A DNA stretch of 64,000 nt from CAZSMK01 sp964608095. Lineage in GTDB: Bacteria > Sumerlaeota > Sumerlaeia > MWCT01 > JAGHBZ01. The notes under the pieces were generated by a model. The model saw only the letters and a program-made list of their open reading frames with translations, did no database searches and was not told where the DNA came from. Of the stretch, positions 37,030 to 45,083 are shown one piece after another. The DNA lies in assembly GCA_964608095.1 (NCBI GenBank), contig CAZSMK010000011.1:1-64000 (forward strand), written 5' to 3'. A program made the position numbers and the translations under genes. The stretch's first letter is position 1, and each line of letters begins with the position of its first letter.

Positions 37030-37410
37030 TCACTCACCGCGATAGATTTCTATTTTTTCTCCTTCTTTTGCTCTCTTGAGTAACGCAGGGTCACCCTCAA
37101 TTTTTCCAATGACATCGACTGGACTTGCCGGGCGAATCTCGTTACCCGAACTTATAGGGGTCGGTCCAAAGAAAAGACATAACGCCTTTCCCAACGGCCA
37201 GTACCCGATATCGCCATAGGAAACAATATCCTTGGGTTCTTGAACTTTCAACTCCAGGGGAATAGTAAAATATATCTCATCGCCCCAGGTAGTGACTTTT
37301 CCCGATATCGGAAGTGCGGCGAATATCTTACGTGCTAAGGTGGTATCATTAAGATGCGCATCAATATTCAGCCCCGCGACTTTTATTTCAATCTTTTTAC
37401 CTGCCTGCAT
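37030..37410 (-). CDS. Cyclophilin-like (DUF369/TM1367-type) protein
   Basis: A 126-residue cytoplasmic protein with the cyclophilin-like fold signature of the TM1367 group: AHLNDTTLARKIFAALPISGKVTTWGDEIYFTIPL, then DIVSYGDIGYWPLGKALCLFFGPTP. Members keep the cyclophilin barrel but lack the known prolyl-isomerase residues, and their role is open. It follows the amidase/LytM fusion gene by only 15 bp, so the two are probably one operon. No signal sequence. Confidence 0.85.
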   Translation of the reverse strand: MQAGKKIEIKVAGLNIDAHLNDTTLARKIFAALPISGKVTTWGDEIYFTIPLELKVQEPKDIVSYGDIGYWPLGKALCLFFGPTPISSGNEIRPASPVDVIGKIEGDPALLKRAKEGEKIEIYRGE

Positions 37411-37425
37411 GATCTTCTCGTCTCA

Positions 37426-39129
37426 TTATTCCGTTCCCCAATCTACAAATGTGATCATGCCGGGTTTGACAACAATTTCGCGCAGTCCATAAATCGTCGT
37501 CAATCCATAAGTGCCGGGGATGACATCGCAAATTGCAAAGTTCTCATTCCATGCATCAGTACTATTGACTCCCTTGCCATACGTCATAGAAAATTGGTAA
37601 CTCTGGCAATAATCAGGCTTGGAAACCCCGGTTAGTCTTAATCCCGGTATGGGATCCCCATCCGGTTCAGCAATATGCCCCAGTATATATCCGACACTAT
37701 CTCCCACGTGTTCAATATACAACTCGGGATTTCTGACAAAGTCACCTGTTTCGCCCCCTATTCGAACTTCAAATTCCAGTTCATTGTCTCTCGACTGCGC
37801 GTCAGCATAGGAGGCGCCCGTTACACCAATCTCATCTCCCGCTTCCACTTGATCGCCCTTGGCGACTTTGATGGAAGCCAACTGTGCATATAAGGTATAG
37901 ACATTATCACCGTTCAGTTTTTCGTCATGCTCGATAAGCACATAATTGGGATAGGAACTCAAGGAACCTGCTTTTCCTGAATCATCCGCTTCAATAACTT
38001 TCCCGTTCGCCACTGCGCAAACAGGGGTTCCTGAATCCACCCTGAAAGAAATACCTTTTTTAACTGGCCATTCACCCCATGATTCTCCATAGAGCCATGT
38101 CTGATCGATATGCCCATTCACCGGATTGAGAAAGGGAGGGATGAATTCTTCAGAAGGTTCGTCCCTGATCTCAACCTTTGTTTCAAGAGGAACGACAGGG
38201 GTAAAAGGCGTCGGGGTAGCAATCTCAGTCAACGGTTTAAGAACCGGTGTTGGTGGTGTCGCCTCGGGCAATAGTAAAGGTGATTCCGGCAAGGGACGAA
38301 TCGGTTCTGCTGGTCTAATAGGTTTGAGTCCCGGAAGTGATGGGGGTAGAACCGTCTCCTGGGGAGCGGGTTCCGGTGCCTCGAGTTCAAAAGGAGATTC
38401 ATAAAGCGAGGGGGTTGGTGTAGGAACTTTAATAGGCTTCAAAACCGGCGTTGGTTCTCCTATCTCGATACGTTCCTTCTTTTGCTCCATGTCAAGAATC
38501 GCCTTAAAAAGCGCTATGGCTATCCGATGGTTCTCCTCAAGATCATCTGCCGCTTTTCGACATTTCTTATTCGTGATAAATCCCACTGAAATTATTACCG
38601 CCGGGGAGACTACATAATCGAATAGGGGGCGTTTGCCTGTATCCAGATACCGATAACTTGTGCCAAGTTCTCCTGCCATTTGTGTTAACATGTTTGAAAT
38701 AGGCTCTTGCAAACTCACTTGATTCACATAGGCAGTGATATAATTAACGCTTTTGTCGCGGCTATAGTTATGATGTATTCCAATAAAGAGGTCGGGGTTA
38801 TGAGGGGCACTAATTTCGGCTCGCTCTTTTAGCCCTGGAAAAGGAGGCGTATGTGTCTTTCGGGTAAGAATAACCTCTGCACCGGCATCTTCGAGATAAG
38901 AACGAAGGAAAAATGCAATACGAAGGTTGGCTTCCCTCTCCATTCTTTGCAACTTGTCGGTCACAAGCGCTGTCCTGTCCTCACCTGAATACATCTCACC
39001 ACCCTCACCGGCATCGAGACAATATGTCATATCTTTCAACGGCTTTTCGAGCATTTGTCCCATACAGAGTGAGAACACCATGACAAAAAGACCCATAGTA
39101 CAAATAATATTTCGATTTCGGGAAACCAT
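37426..39129 (-). CDS. Amidase_3 / degenerate LytM (M23) / C-terminal beta-sandwich fusion, probably inactive
   Basis: A 567-residue exported protein with a hydrophobic N terminus (about 8-24). Residues 35-215 are an N-acetylmuramoyl-L-alanine amidase fold, but the zinc-His motif DPGHGG reads DAGEGG (Glu42) and the catalytic-Glu motif (VLVEGF type) reads VIISVGF (Ser181). HHN at 119-121 is kept. A proline-rich linker (about 225-335) has PTPVLKP repeats. Residues 338-460 are an M23-like barrel whose HxxxD and HxH sites are lost: YTLYAQLA and ELEFEVRI replace tlYaHls and HLHFEvr. The last 100 residues are a carboxypeptidase-regulatory-like sandwich (GDPIPGLRLTGVS). It looks like a wall-binding pseudoenzyme or regulator. 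Confidence 0.85.
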   Translation of the reverse strand: MVSRNRNIICTMGLFVMVFSLCMGQMLEKPLKDMTYCLDAGEGGEMYSGEDRTALVTDKLQRMEREANLRIAFFLRSYLEDAGAEVILTRKTHTPPFPGLKERAEISAPHNPDLFIGIHHNYSRDKSVNYITAYVNQVSLQEPISNMLTQMAGELGTSYRYLDTGKRPLFDYVVSPAVIISVGFITNKKCRKAADDLEENHRIAIALFKAILDMEQKKERIEIGEPTPVLKPIKVPTPTPSLYESPFELEAPEPAPQETVLPPSLPGLKPIRPAEPIRPLPESPLLLPEATPPTPVLKPLTEIATPTPFTPVVPLETKVEIRDEPSEEFIPPFLNPVNGHIDQTWLYGESWGEWPVKKGISFRVDSGTPVCAVANGKVIEADDSGKAGSLSSYPNYVLIEHDEKLNGDNVYTLYAQLASIKVAKGDQVEAGDEIGVTGASYADAQSRDNELEFEVRIGGETGDFVRNPELYIEHVGDSVGYILGHIAEPDGDPIPGLRLTGVSKPDYCQSYQFSMTYGKGVNSTDAWNENFAICDVIPGTYGLTTIYGLREIVVKPGMITFVDWGTE

Positions 39130-39174
39130 TATTCTCCTCCTCGTAGTGAAATTGTATTAATATGATGCTTCATT

Positions 39175-39852
39175 TTAATCATCTACTCTTCCACCTTCCA
39201 GCTTAATCTTGTTAAGGTAGGCGATAAGAGATTTTTTTGAAATAGCAAGATGCTTCTGCACAAGTTTCTGAATTCGTTTACTATCATGATCCTTGAATGC
39301 ATCTATAATATTTTTATGTTCGAATAACGCAGAGTTAACGCGACTTTTATCGGTAAACACAAACCGCCGGTATCTATCGAGTTTATGGTTCAAATTAACC
39401 ACCATTTCTCTCAAGAGATCGTTGCTACACAAAGAGATGTACCATTGATGGAAAGCACTGTTGGCCTCGATTTTTTCCATCTGGTCATCTACCTGTTCGA
39501 AGCTTTTTTCAAGAACTTCGAGATGCCGGATGTGTTCTCCCTTCATGCGATCAGAAGCCACTTTTGCCGCAAGCGGTTCGAGAGATATCAGGACATCATA
39601 GATTTCCCCCACCTCTTTTATTGAATAGGGCGCAACTATTGCACCTTTACGCGGAAAAAATTTGACCAATCCTTCGGTCTCGAGTTTGAGAAGCGCCTCG
39701 CGTACCGGTGTACGGCTCACTCCCAGTTTATCTGCGATTTCCGGCTCGATTAAGCGTTCGCCAGGTGACAAATCACCCCTGATAATCGCATCTCGTAATA
39801 AGCGCGTAATATCCTTTCGTAAAGGATCATGTCTGCTCAAATCAAGTTTCAT
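39175..39852 (-). CDS. GntR-family regulator, FadR/FCD subfamily
   Basis: A 225-residue repressor-type regulator. The N-terminal winged helix (DITRLLRDAIIRGDLSPGERLIEPEIADKLGVSRTPVREALLKLETEGLV, about 13-62) is followed by an all-helical FCD domain with metal-type His residues. The ligand is commonly an organic acid or amino acid and cannot be told here. It starts 16 bp after the OppD stop and so is probably the last gene of the oligopeptide-transport unit, which it may control. Confidence 0.92.
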   Translation of the reverse strand: MKLDLSRHDPLRKDITRLLRDAIIRGDLSPGERLIEPEIADKLGVSRTPVREALLKLETEGLVKFFPRKGAIVAPYSIKEVGEIYDVLISLEPLAAKVASDRMKGEHIRHLEVLEKSFEQVDDQMEKIEANSAFHQWYISLCSNDLLREMVVNLNHKLDRYRRFVFTDKSRVNSALFEHKNIIDAFKDHDSKRIQKLVQKHLAISKKSLIAYLNKIKLEGGRVDD

Positions 39853-39868
39853 GTCTATACCACCATTG

Positions 39869-40870
39869 CTATTGTTTATCCCAATGGATACACCGTACTT
39901 TGTGTCCGGGAGTTACCTCCTCCATCGGGGGGATTTCCTTTATACATTCAGGAGTCATCAAAGGGCATCTCGGATGAAAGCGGCATCCGGCTGGATAATG
40001 AACAGGGTCGGGAACCATTCCCGGAATCACGGACAAATCCTTTCCTTCAATAACACGCTCAAGGTTGGGCATCGACTCGAGTAATAATCTGGTATAGGGA
40101 TGGAGCGGTTTGTTGAACAACTCGGTTGTCGATGCTTCTTCGACAATCATACCCGCATACATGACGAGCACTGAATCGGCGATTTCGGCTATGATCCCGA
40201 AATTATGCGTAATAATCAGAATCGCGGTCTGAAATTCCTCCTGGAGTTCTTTCATAAGGTCGAGAACCTGAGCTTGCACAGTAACATCGAGAGCGGTCGT
40301 TGGTTCATCTGCAATAAGGAGAGCAGGTTTACACGCAAGCGCCATGGCAATCATGGCGCGTTGCAGCATGCCACCGCTTAACTGATGAGGATAATCGTCC
40401 ACACGTTGCTCAGGAGAAGGAATCCTGACCCGGTCAAGCAGTCGAATCGACTCCTCCCGTGCCTGACGTCGCGTCATGCCCTGGTGTAATCGCAACACCT
40501 CCGATATCTGGCTGCCTATCGTATAGACAGGATTGAAAGAGGTCATGGGTTCCTGAAAAATCATTGATATATCATTACCCCGGATTCTTCTCAACTCTCG
40601 AGTCGGAAGCGCAAGCAAATCTTTTCCACGCAAAAAAATCTTACCATCTATTATTTTCCCCGGTGGTTCCGGAACAAGGCGCAGAATTGATAATGCAGTC
40701 ATGGTTTTCCCTGAACCGGATTCTCCTACCAGACCGATTGTCCGCTGTTCATAAACCTCGAATGATACACCATCCACTGCTCTCGCAGTGCCTTCGAGGG
40801 TTTTGAAATAGGTACGAAGGTTGCGTATCTCGAGCAACGTCGGAGAATCACTATGTACGTCTGCAATCAC
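39869..40870 (-). CDS. Oligopeptide/dipeptide ABC transporter ATPase (OppD/DppD)
   Basis: A 333-residue nucleotide-binding subunit. Walker A is GLVGESGSGKTM (about 49-60), the signature LSGGMLQR, and Walker B LLIADEPTT. The C-terminal oligopeptide-transport domain (HYPAGCRFHPRCPLMTPEC) has the Cys pattern of a 4Fe-4S-type cap. It energises import of peptides or similar solutes with OppB and OppC. The customary second ATPase OppF and the solute-binding protein are absent from this locus. It is in the same direction as oppC, about 105 bp after it. Confidence 0.93.
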   Translation of the reverse strand: MIADVHSDSPTLLEIRNLRTYFKTLEGTARAVDGVSFEVYEQRTIGLVGESGSGKTMTALSILRLVPEPPGKIIDGKIFLRGKDLLALPTRELRRIRGNDISMIFQEPMTSFNPVYTIGSQISEVLRLHQGMTRRQAREESIRLLDRVRIPSPEQRVDDYPHQLSGGMLQRAMIAMALACKPALLIADEPTTALDVTVQAQVLDLMKELQEEFQTAILIITHNFGIIAEIADSVLVMYAGMIVEEASTTELFNKPLHPYTRLLLESMPNLERVIEGKDLSVIPGMVPDPVHYPAGCRFHPRCPLMTPECIKEIPPMEEVTPGHKVRCIHWDKQ

Positions 40871-40975
40871 ACTATATGCCCTGTGGTTATATTGAACCTT
40901 TATTCAAAAATCCAAGCAATACTCTGAAATAGTCACGAAAAATGTCAAGCCTAAACACATTATTTCGCTGTCCTA

Positions 40976-42091
40976 TCACCGTCCGAGTTCATGACGTGGG
41001 TCCAGCGCATCACGTATCCCGTCTCCAAGAAAGTTGAACGCAAACACGGTTATAAAAATCATTACACCCGGTATGAGTATCCATGGGTAGTTGGTAAGTA
41101 CGATCACATTCTGGGCTTGTTTCAACATATTCCCCCAGCTGGCATAAGGTTCATCGATGCCCACACCCAGATAGCTCAAGGCGACTTCCCCGAGAATATA
41201 GCCGGGTACCGAAAGAGTCGAAGCGATAATCACATAGGTTAAGGTATTGGGTATAATATGCCGTATAATGATTCTAACGCTTGAAGCGCCCAGCGCACGA
41301 GCGCTCAATACATATTGTTCCTCCCTTATTCTTAATGTCATTCCGCGTATGACCCTTGCAGGACCGACCCAGTAAATCAAACCCAGCACCGCTACAATCA
41401 GAAGATATATCTGTGTTGCTGACAGGTCCTCAGGAAACGTAGCCCGAATGGCAATAATCAGATAGAGACCCGGTATGGAGAGAATAAACTCGACGAAACG
41501 CATCATGATGATATCAAAAACGCCGCCGAAATATCCGGAGAGTCCTCCCATGACCATGGCAAGCGTAAACGTGATTAAAATCCCTATTAAACCAATGGAT
41601 AGAGATATCTGCGAACCCTCGAGGAGGCGTGAAAAGACATCCCGCCCCAGCTCATCCGTACCCGCAAGGTGTATACTTGCCGGCTTTTCCACACCGAAAA
41701 GATGTATATCACATGGTATTAAGCCGAAAAGGTTATATTCATATCCTCTAACAAAAAATTTGACCAAATATTTCTTGTCCTCGACTGGCTCGTACCGACC
41801 GCTGTCAAGATCTATCATTTCATAGCGGTATACAAAGGGACGGAGGGAAAATCCACCTTCCCGGTCAACAAAATGTAATGATGTGGGCGGATGATAAAAA
41901 TCGATGAGGTCCTGTTCGTGCGGATGGTAGGGACTAAGAAAAGGAGCAAACAAGGCGCCGAAATAGAGAATAATCAATACAACCCCGCCTATGATGGCAA
42001 TTTTATTTCGAACCAACCGGCGAAACATCAATGCCCAGGGCGAGTAGCTGTGCGTTCTCACTCTCTTTTCTATATTTGAGTTGATCTTCAT
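40976..42091 (-). CDS. Oligopeptide/dipeptide ABC transporter permease (OppC/DppC)
   Basis: A 371-residue inner-membrane permease. Helix 1 (IAIIGGVVLIILYFGALFAPFL) is followed by an extracytoplasmic segment of about 95 residues that is longer than in E. coli OppC (VDREGGFSLRPFVYRYEMIDLDSG). Then come GTDELGRDVFSRLLEGSQISL and five more helices. The coupling EAA-like loop is RALGASSVRIIIRHIIPNTL. It is 9 bp from oppB. The large insertion occurs in several bacterial groups and may contact the binding protein. Confidence 0.92.
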   Translation of the reverse strand: MKINSNIEKRVRTHSYSPWALMFRRLVRNKIAIIGGVVLIILYFGALFAPFLSPYHPHEQDLIDFYHPPTSLHFVDREGGFSLRPFVYRYEMIDLDSGRYEPVEDKKYLVKFFVRGYEYNLFGLIPCDIHLFGVEKPASIHLAGTDELGRDVFSRLLEGSQISLSIGLIGILITFTLAMVMGGLSGYFGGVFDIIMMRFVEFILSIPGLYLIIAIRATFPEDLSATQIYLLIVAVLGLIYWVGPARVIRGMTLRIREEQYVLSARALGASSVRIIIRHIIPNTLTYVIIASTLSVPGYILGEVALSYLGVGIDEPYASWGNMLKQAQNVIVLTNYPWILIPGVMIFITVFAFNFLGDGIRDALDPRHELGR

Positions 42092-42100
42092 TTGTTCTGT

Positions 42101-43072
42101 TTATTCGAGCCTGATTCGCGGATCGGAAACCGCGGTGAGTATATCCGCAATGAGATTACCTATTATCAACATCACTGAAGACATAAGCACCGTTGCAACC
42201 ACCAGGTACATATCCTTGGTGAAAAGGGCTTCGATGGTGGTTCTCCCGAGCCCCGGATAACTGAATACAACCTCCACCAGAAAAGAGCCCGCAAGAAGAC
42301 TGGACAGAGAATATCCGAACATCGTAATAAGAGGGTTGATAGCATTACGAGTTGCATGTTTGACAACTACGGTAAATTCCGGTAAGCCTTTAGCCCGTGC
42401 GACTGTCACAAAATCCGCTCGAAGATAGTCAAGGAGGTTCCCCCGCATCTGGCGCATGTAACTCGCCATACCTGACGTCCCAAGTACTATAGTCGGCAAG
42501 ACCAGGTGATGCGCGATGTCCAGCATTTTTCCCAATGTCCCGAGTTCTTCGTAATTTATCGAACGCAGTCCACCGGTGGGAAACCAGCCGCTCACCTTAG
42601 CAAACAAGACCATCAAGAGTGCGAAAAAGACATTCGGTATAGACAAGCCGAAAAAGGCTATCGCCGATGATATTTTATCGATCCACCGATATTGATATAC
42701 CGCGCTCAAAATACCCAGGGGGATTGACACTATCCATGCAAACAGGATTGCGCTCGCGGAGAGAAGCAAAGTATTCAAGGCGCGCTCCTTGATTACACGG
42801 AACACAGGTTGGTTTGTGCTAAAAGAATACCCGAAATCAAGGTGAAACACCACATTCTTCAACCACCTACCATACCTGACATACCAGTGAGGATTATCAA
42901 GTCCCAACCGTTTCATCTCCTGATCGATAACTTCCTGGCTTATCTGTGGATTCATCTTCATCGTGGAAAGAAAATCTCCGGGTGTTCGGTTAATGAGAAA
43001 AAAGGTCACCAGCGAGATAAAAAATAGCAACGGTATGGCATGAAGAAATCTTTTCAGGATAAAAGTTTTCAT
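42101..43072 (-). CDS. Oligopeptide/dipeptide ABC transporter permease (OppB/DppB)
   Basis: A 323-residue permease with six helices. The family N terminus LKRFLHAIPLLFFISLVTFFLINRTPGDF is complete, and the EAA loop reads RAKGLPEFTVVVKHATRNAINPLITMFG. It forms the transmembrane channel with OppC. First of three genes; FecCD-type permease lies 97 bp upstream on the same strand but belongs to another transporter family. Confidence 0.93.
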   Translation of the reverse strand: MKTFILKRFLHAIPLLFFISLVTFFLINRTPGDFLSTMKMNPQISQEVIDQEMKRLGLDNPHWYVRYGRWLKNVVFHLDFGYSFSTNQPVFRVIKERALNTLLLSASAILFAWIVSIPLGILSAVYQYRWIDKISSAIAFFGLSIPNVFFALLMVLFAKVSGWFPTGGLRSINYEELGTLGKMLDIAHHLVLPTIVLGTSGMASYMRQMRGNLLDYLRADFVTVARAKGLPEFTVVVKHATRNAINPLITMFGYSLSSLLAGSFLVEVVFSYPGLGRTTIEALFTKDMYLVVATVLMSSVMLIIGNLIADILTAVSDPRIRLE

Positions 43073-43168
43073 GGTTTCGCTTCTTATGAACGTATCCTGG
43101 ATACGCGTTATAAACCCGATTGAATCAGCCTGTATTGAAATCGAAAGTATGCCACGCCCTTTTTCTTC

Positions 43169-44188
43169 TTACAACAAAAGGTTTTTTCTCCTTTTATATT
43201 GAAGCAGCAGGAAGAGAAAAAAAGGACCGCCTGATAAAGCCGTAATCACCCCAACCGGAAGTTCGAGTGGCGCTATTATTGTACGCGCCAGTGTATCGGC
43301 AATCATCAAAAACGCCCCTCCGGTTAACCCGCTACAAGGAATCAGCAACCTATGATCCGAACCGACGATAAAGCGAACTATATGCGGGATTATTAAACCC
43401 ACGAAGCCGATAGGTCCACATACCGACACCACACCTGCGGTTATGACGGAAGCGGCAAGAAATATCAATTTCTGCGCATGGTTGACATCAATACCGAGAT
43501 GCTGAGCCGTGGACTCGTCAAGGGTCAATATATTGAGAGCACGCGTGTGCAGCAAAAGAACAGCGCTTCCTGCGAAAAGTGTAATTGCCACTATGCCGAG
43601 CTGGCTATAGCCGGCAATGTCGACTGCACCCATCATCCAGCGTATCATCTGGTATGCTTCGCCCGGCGCGCTGATATACTGAATAAGCAGAATTACGGCG
43701 GAAAAGAGAAAGTTCAGGGTCACGCCGGCAAGGAGCAACGTAGCAGGATTCAAGCCGCCACGCTCTTTTGACAACAGGTAGACAACACTGACGGCGATCA
43801 AAGCACCAACGAGGGCAAAGAGAAAAAGAGCCGGCGCCGCCATCAGGGTAAATGCTAAACCGATTTTAATCGCGATAACCGCACCCAGGCTGCTTCCTGC
43901 AGAAATGCCAAGAACATAGGGACTGGCAAGAGGATTTTTGAGCAACGCCTGGAACGCGGCTCCTGCAAGCGCCAAACCAAAGCCCGCAAAGGCTGCGAGC
44001 ACCATGCGCGGAATCCTTAACTGCCAGAATATCACCTGCTGTGGACTTGTTTCATGAACAGCAAAGACTTGCGGGGGTGTGAGAAATGTCGCACCTATCC
44101 ACGGCGTTATTATTCCCGCCACTATAAACAGGATCAAACACACACCGACATTGATGATAAATCGCCTATATGTGAGCTCCCTTCCCAT
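43169..44188 (-). CDS. FecCD/BtuC-family ABC transporter permease
   Basis: A 339-residue permease with about nine to ten helices, typical of iron-siderophore, heme or cobalamin importers. The motifs QLRIPRMVLAAFAGFGLALAGAAFQALLKNPLASPYVLGISAGSSLGAV and VCGPIGFVGLIIPHIVRFIVGSDHR are complete. No ATPase or binding protein of this transporter is adjacent, so it must pair with genes elsewhere. A cobalamin role would suit the B12-radical SAM enzyme at 14757, but this is only a thought. Transcribed ahead of the Opp genes. Confidence 0.92.
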   Translation of the reverse strand: MGRELTYRRFIINVGVCLILFIVAGIITPWIGATFLTPPQVFAVHETSPQQVIFWQLRIPRMVLAAFAGFGLALAGAAFQALLKNPLASPYVLGISAGSSLGAVIAIKIGLAFTLMAAPALFLFALVGALIAVSVVYLLSKERGGLNPATLLLAGVTLNFLFSAVILLIQYISAPGEAYQMIRWMMGAVDIAGYSQLGIVAITLFAGSAVLLLHTRALNILTLDESTAQHLGIDVNHAQKLIFLAASVITAGVVSVCGPIGFVGLIIPHIVRFIVGSDHRLLIPCSGLTGGAFLMIADTLARTIIAPLELPVGVITALSGGPFFLFLLLQYKRRKNLLL

Positions 44189-44383
44189 GCCTTAGGAATG
44201 TAATTCCTTTTCTCTCGTCATGAATAGAGGAACATTATGGAGAAGTATCGCACTGAAGGCAAGTAACTTGAATAATATGCCCGGCTGCAATAGTTTGTAT
44301 AGGACATATAAGCCTTATAAGACAAATTAATCGTTCGTTTCACGCAAGAATAACCCTGAAGAGAATGAGCAGAATTTTGAGAG

Positions 44384-44800
44384 TTAGTAGTTGCGAATTA
44401 CGTGATCATCATCACGATCAAGCGTGCCGTTGTCTCCGATACTACACCGTGGCAGAATGCCCTGGGGACTTAAGGTATACGTTCCACCGCTGGGACATTT
44501 GGGAGGCTCTTTCCATCCCATGGTCTTGCATATATCTTCCCACGTAAACCGTGCTCCCGCGCCGTATCCTTTTTCTTCCGCAACTCTTCGTTTGGCAGAT
44601 TCAATCATTTTTAAATTCGCACGGCACTGGGCAGCCTGATTCAAATCTCCCTTTTCCGGTCCGCTCAACATCTCGGGAGCTCGATAAAATATCGACCTGA
44701 CTTTACCGTACACTTCTTCCCAGTCCAAAATTCCGGTTGCGAAAAGACCACCGATCACCGCAATTATTACCACAATGACAATGATTTCCTTGAACTTCAT
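44384..44800 (-). CDS. Small pilin-like protein with C-terminal CPSGGTY motif
   Basis: A 138-residue protein. ATG 44800 has AGGAT 5-6 bases upstream; a longer frame to 44863 lacks this. Residues 4-24 (KEIIVIVVIIAVIGGLFATG) are a hydrophobic anchor, then CRANLKMIESAKRRVAEEKGY and CPSGGTYTLSPQGILPRCSIGDNGTL. This Cys..NL..Ie.Ak pattern with CPxGGTY is the body of many type IV pilin-like or pseudopilin-like proteins. It lacks the usual GFTLIELLV cleavage motif at the N terminus. The related protein at 49214 shares the same C-terminal motif. Confidence 0.65.
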   Translation of the reverse strand: MKFKEIIVIVVIIAVIGGLFATGILDWEEVYGKVRSIFYRAPEMLSGPEKGDLNQAAQCRANLKMIESAKRRVAEEKGYGAGARFTWEDICKTMGWKEPPKCPSGGTYTLSPQGILPRCSIGDNGTLDRDDDHVIRNY

Positions 44801-44876
44801 AATACATCCTTTCACAACAATATTTTTAATATATTTAAATATCCCCCAAAAAAGAAATGTCAACTTGTAAATCTAA

Positions 44877-44926
44877 GTCATTCGCGAATCGTGGTCATTC
44901 GCGAATCGTGGTCATTCGCGTAATCG
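44877..44926. repeat. Short tandem repeat with internal palindrome
   Basis: A 17-bp unit, GTCATTCGCGAATCGTG, occurs twice in full (44877-44893, 44894-44910) and a third time in part (GTCATTCGCG, 44911-44920). Each full unit contains the perfect 10-bp palindrome ATTCGCGAAT. It sits 77 bp beyond the start codon of the pilin-like gene, i.e. in its promoter region, and on the 3' side of rpsA. Confidence 0.8.
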
Positions 44927-45083
44927 GGAGTTTATGGGAAAATAAACTCTCATCTCGGCGAGAACGCTATTCTCAGATTGGTCGGATACTGTCAGTCACT
45001 TTAAAGTCGCGATTAGCACCTGAATATTAACTTTAATACCACGAAGTAAAATCTATAGGGTGGAAGTCTTGTTTCCCAACTAC

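Noticed and set aside
44877..44926. Tandem repeat as a CRISPR remnant
   Set aside because: Units are 17 bp without spacers and there are no cas genes; it is a simple tandem repeat.
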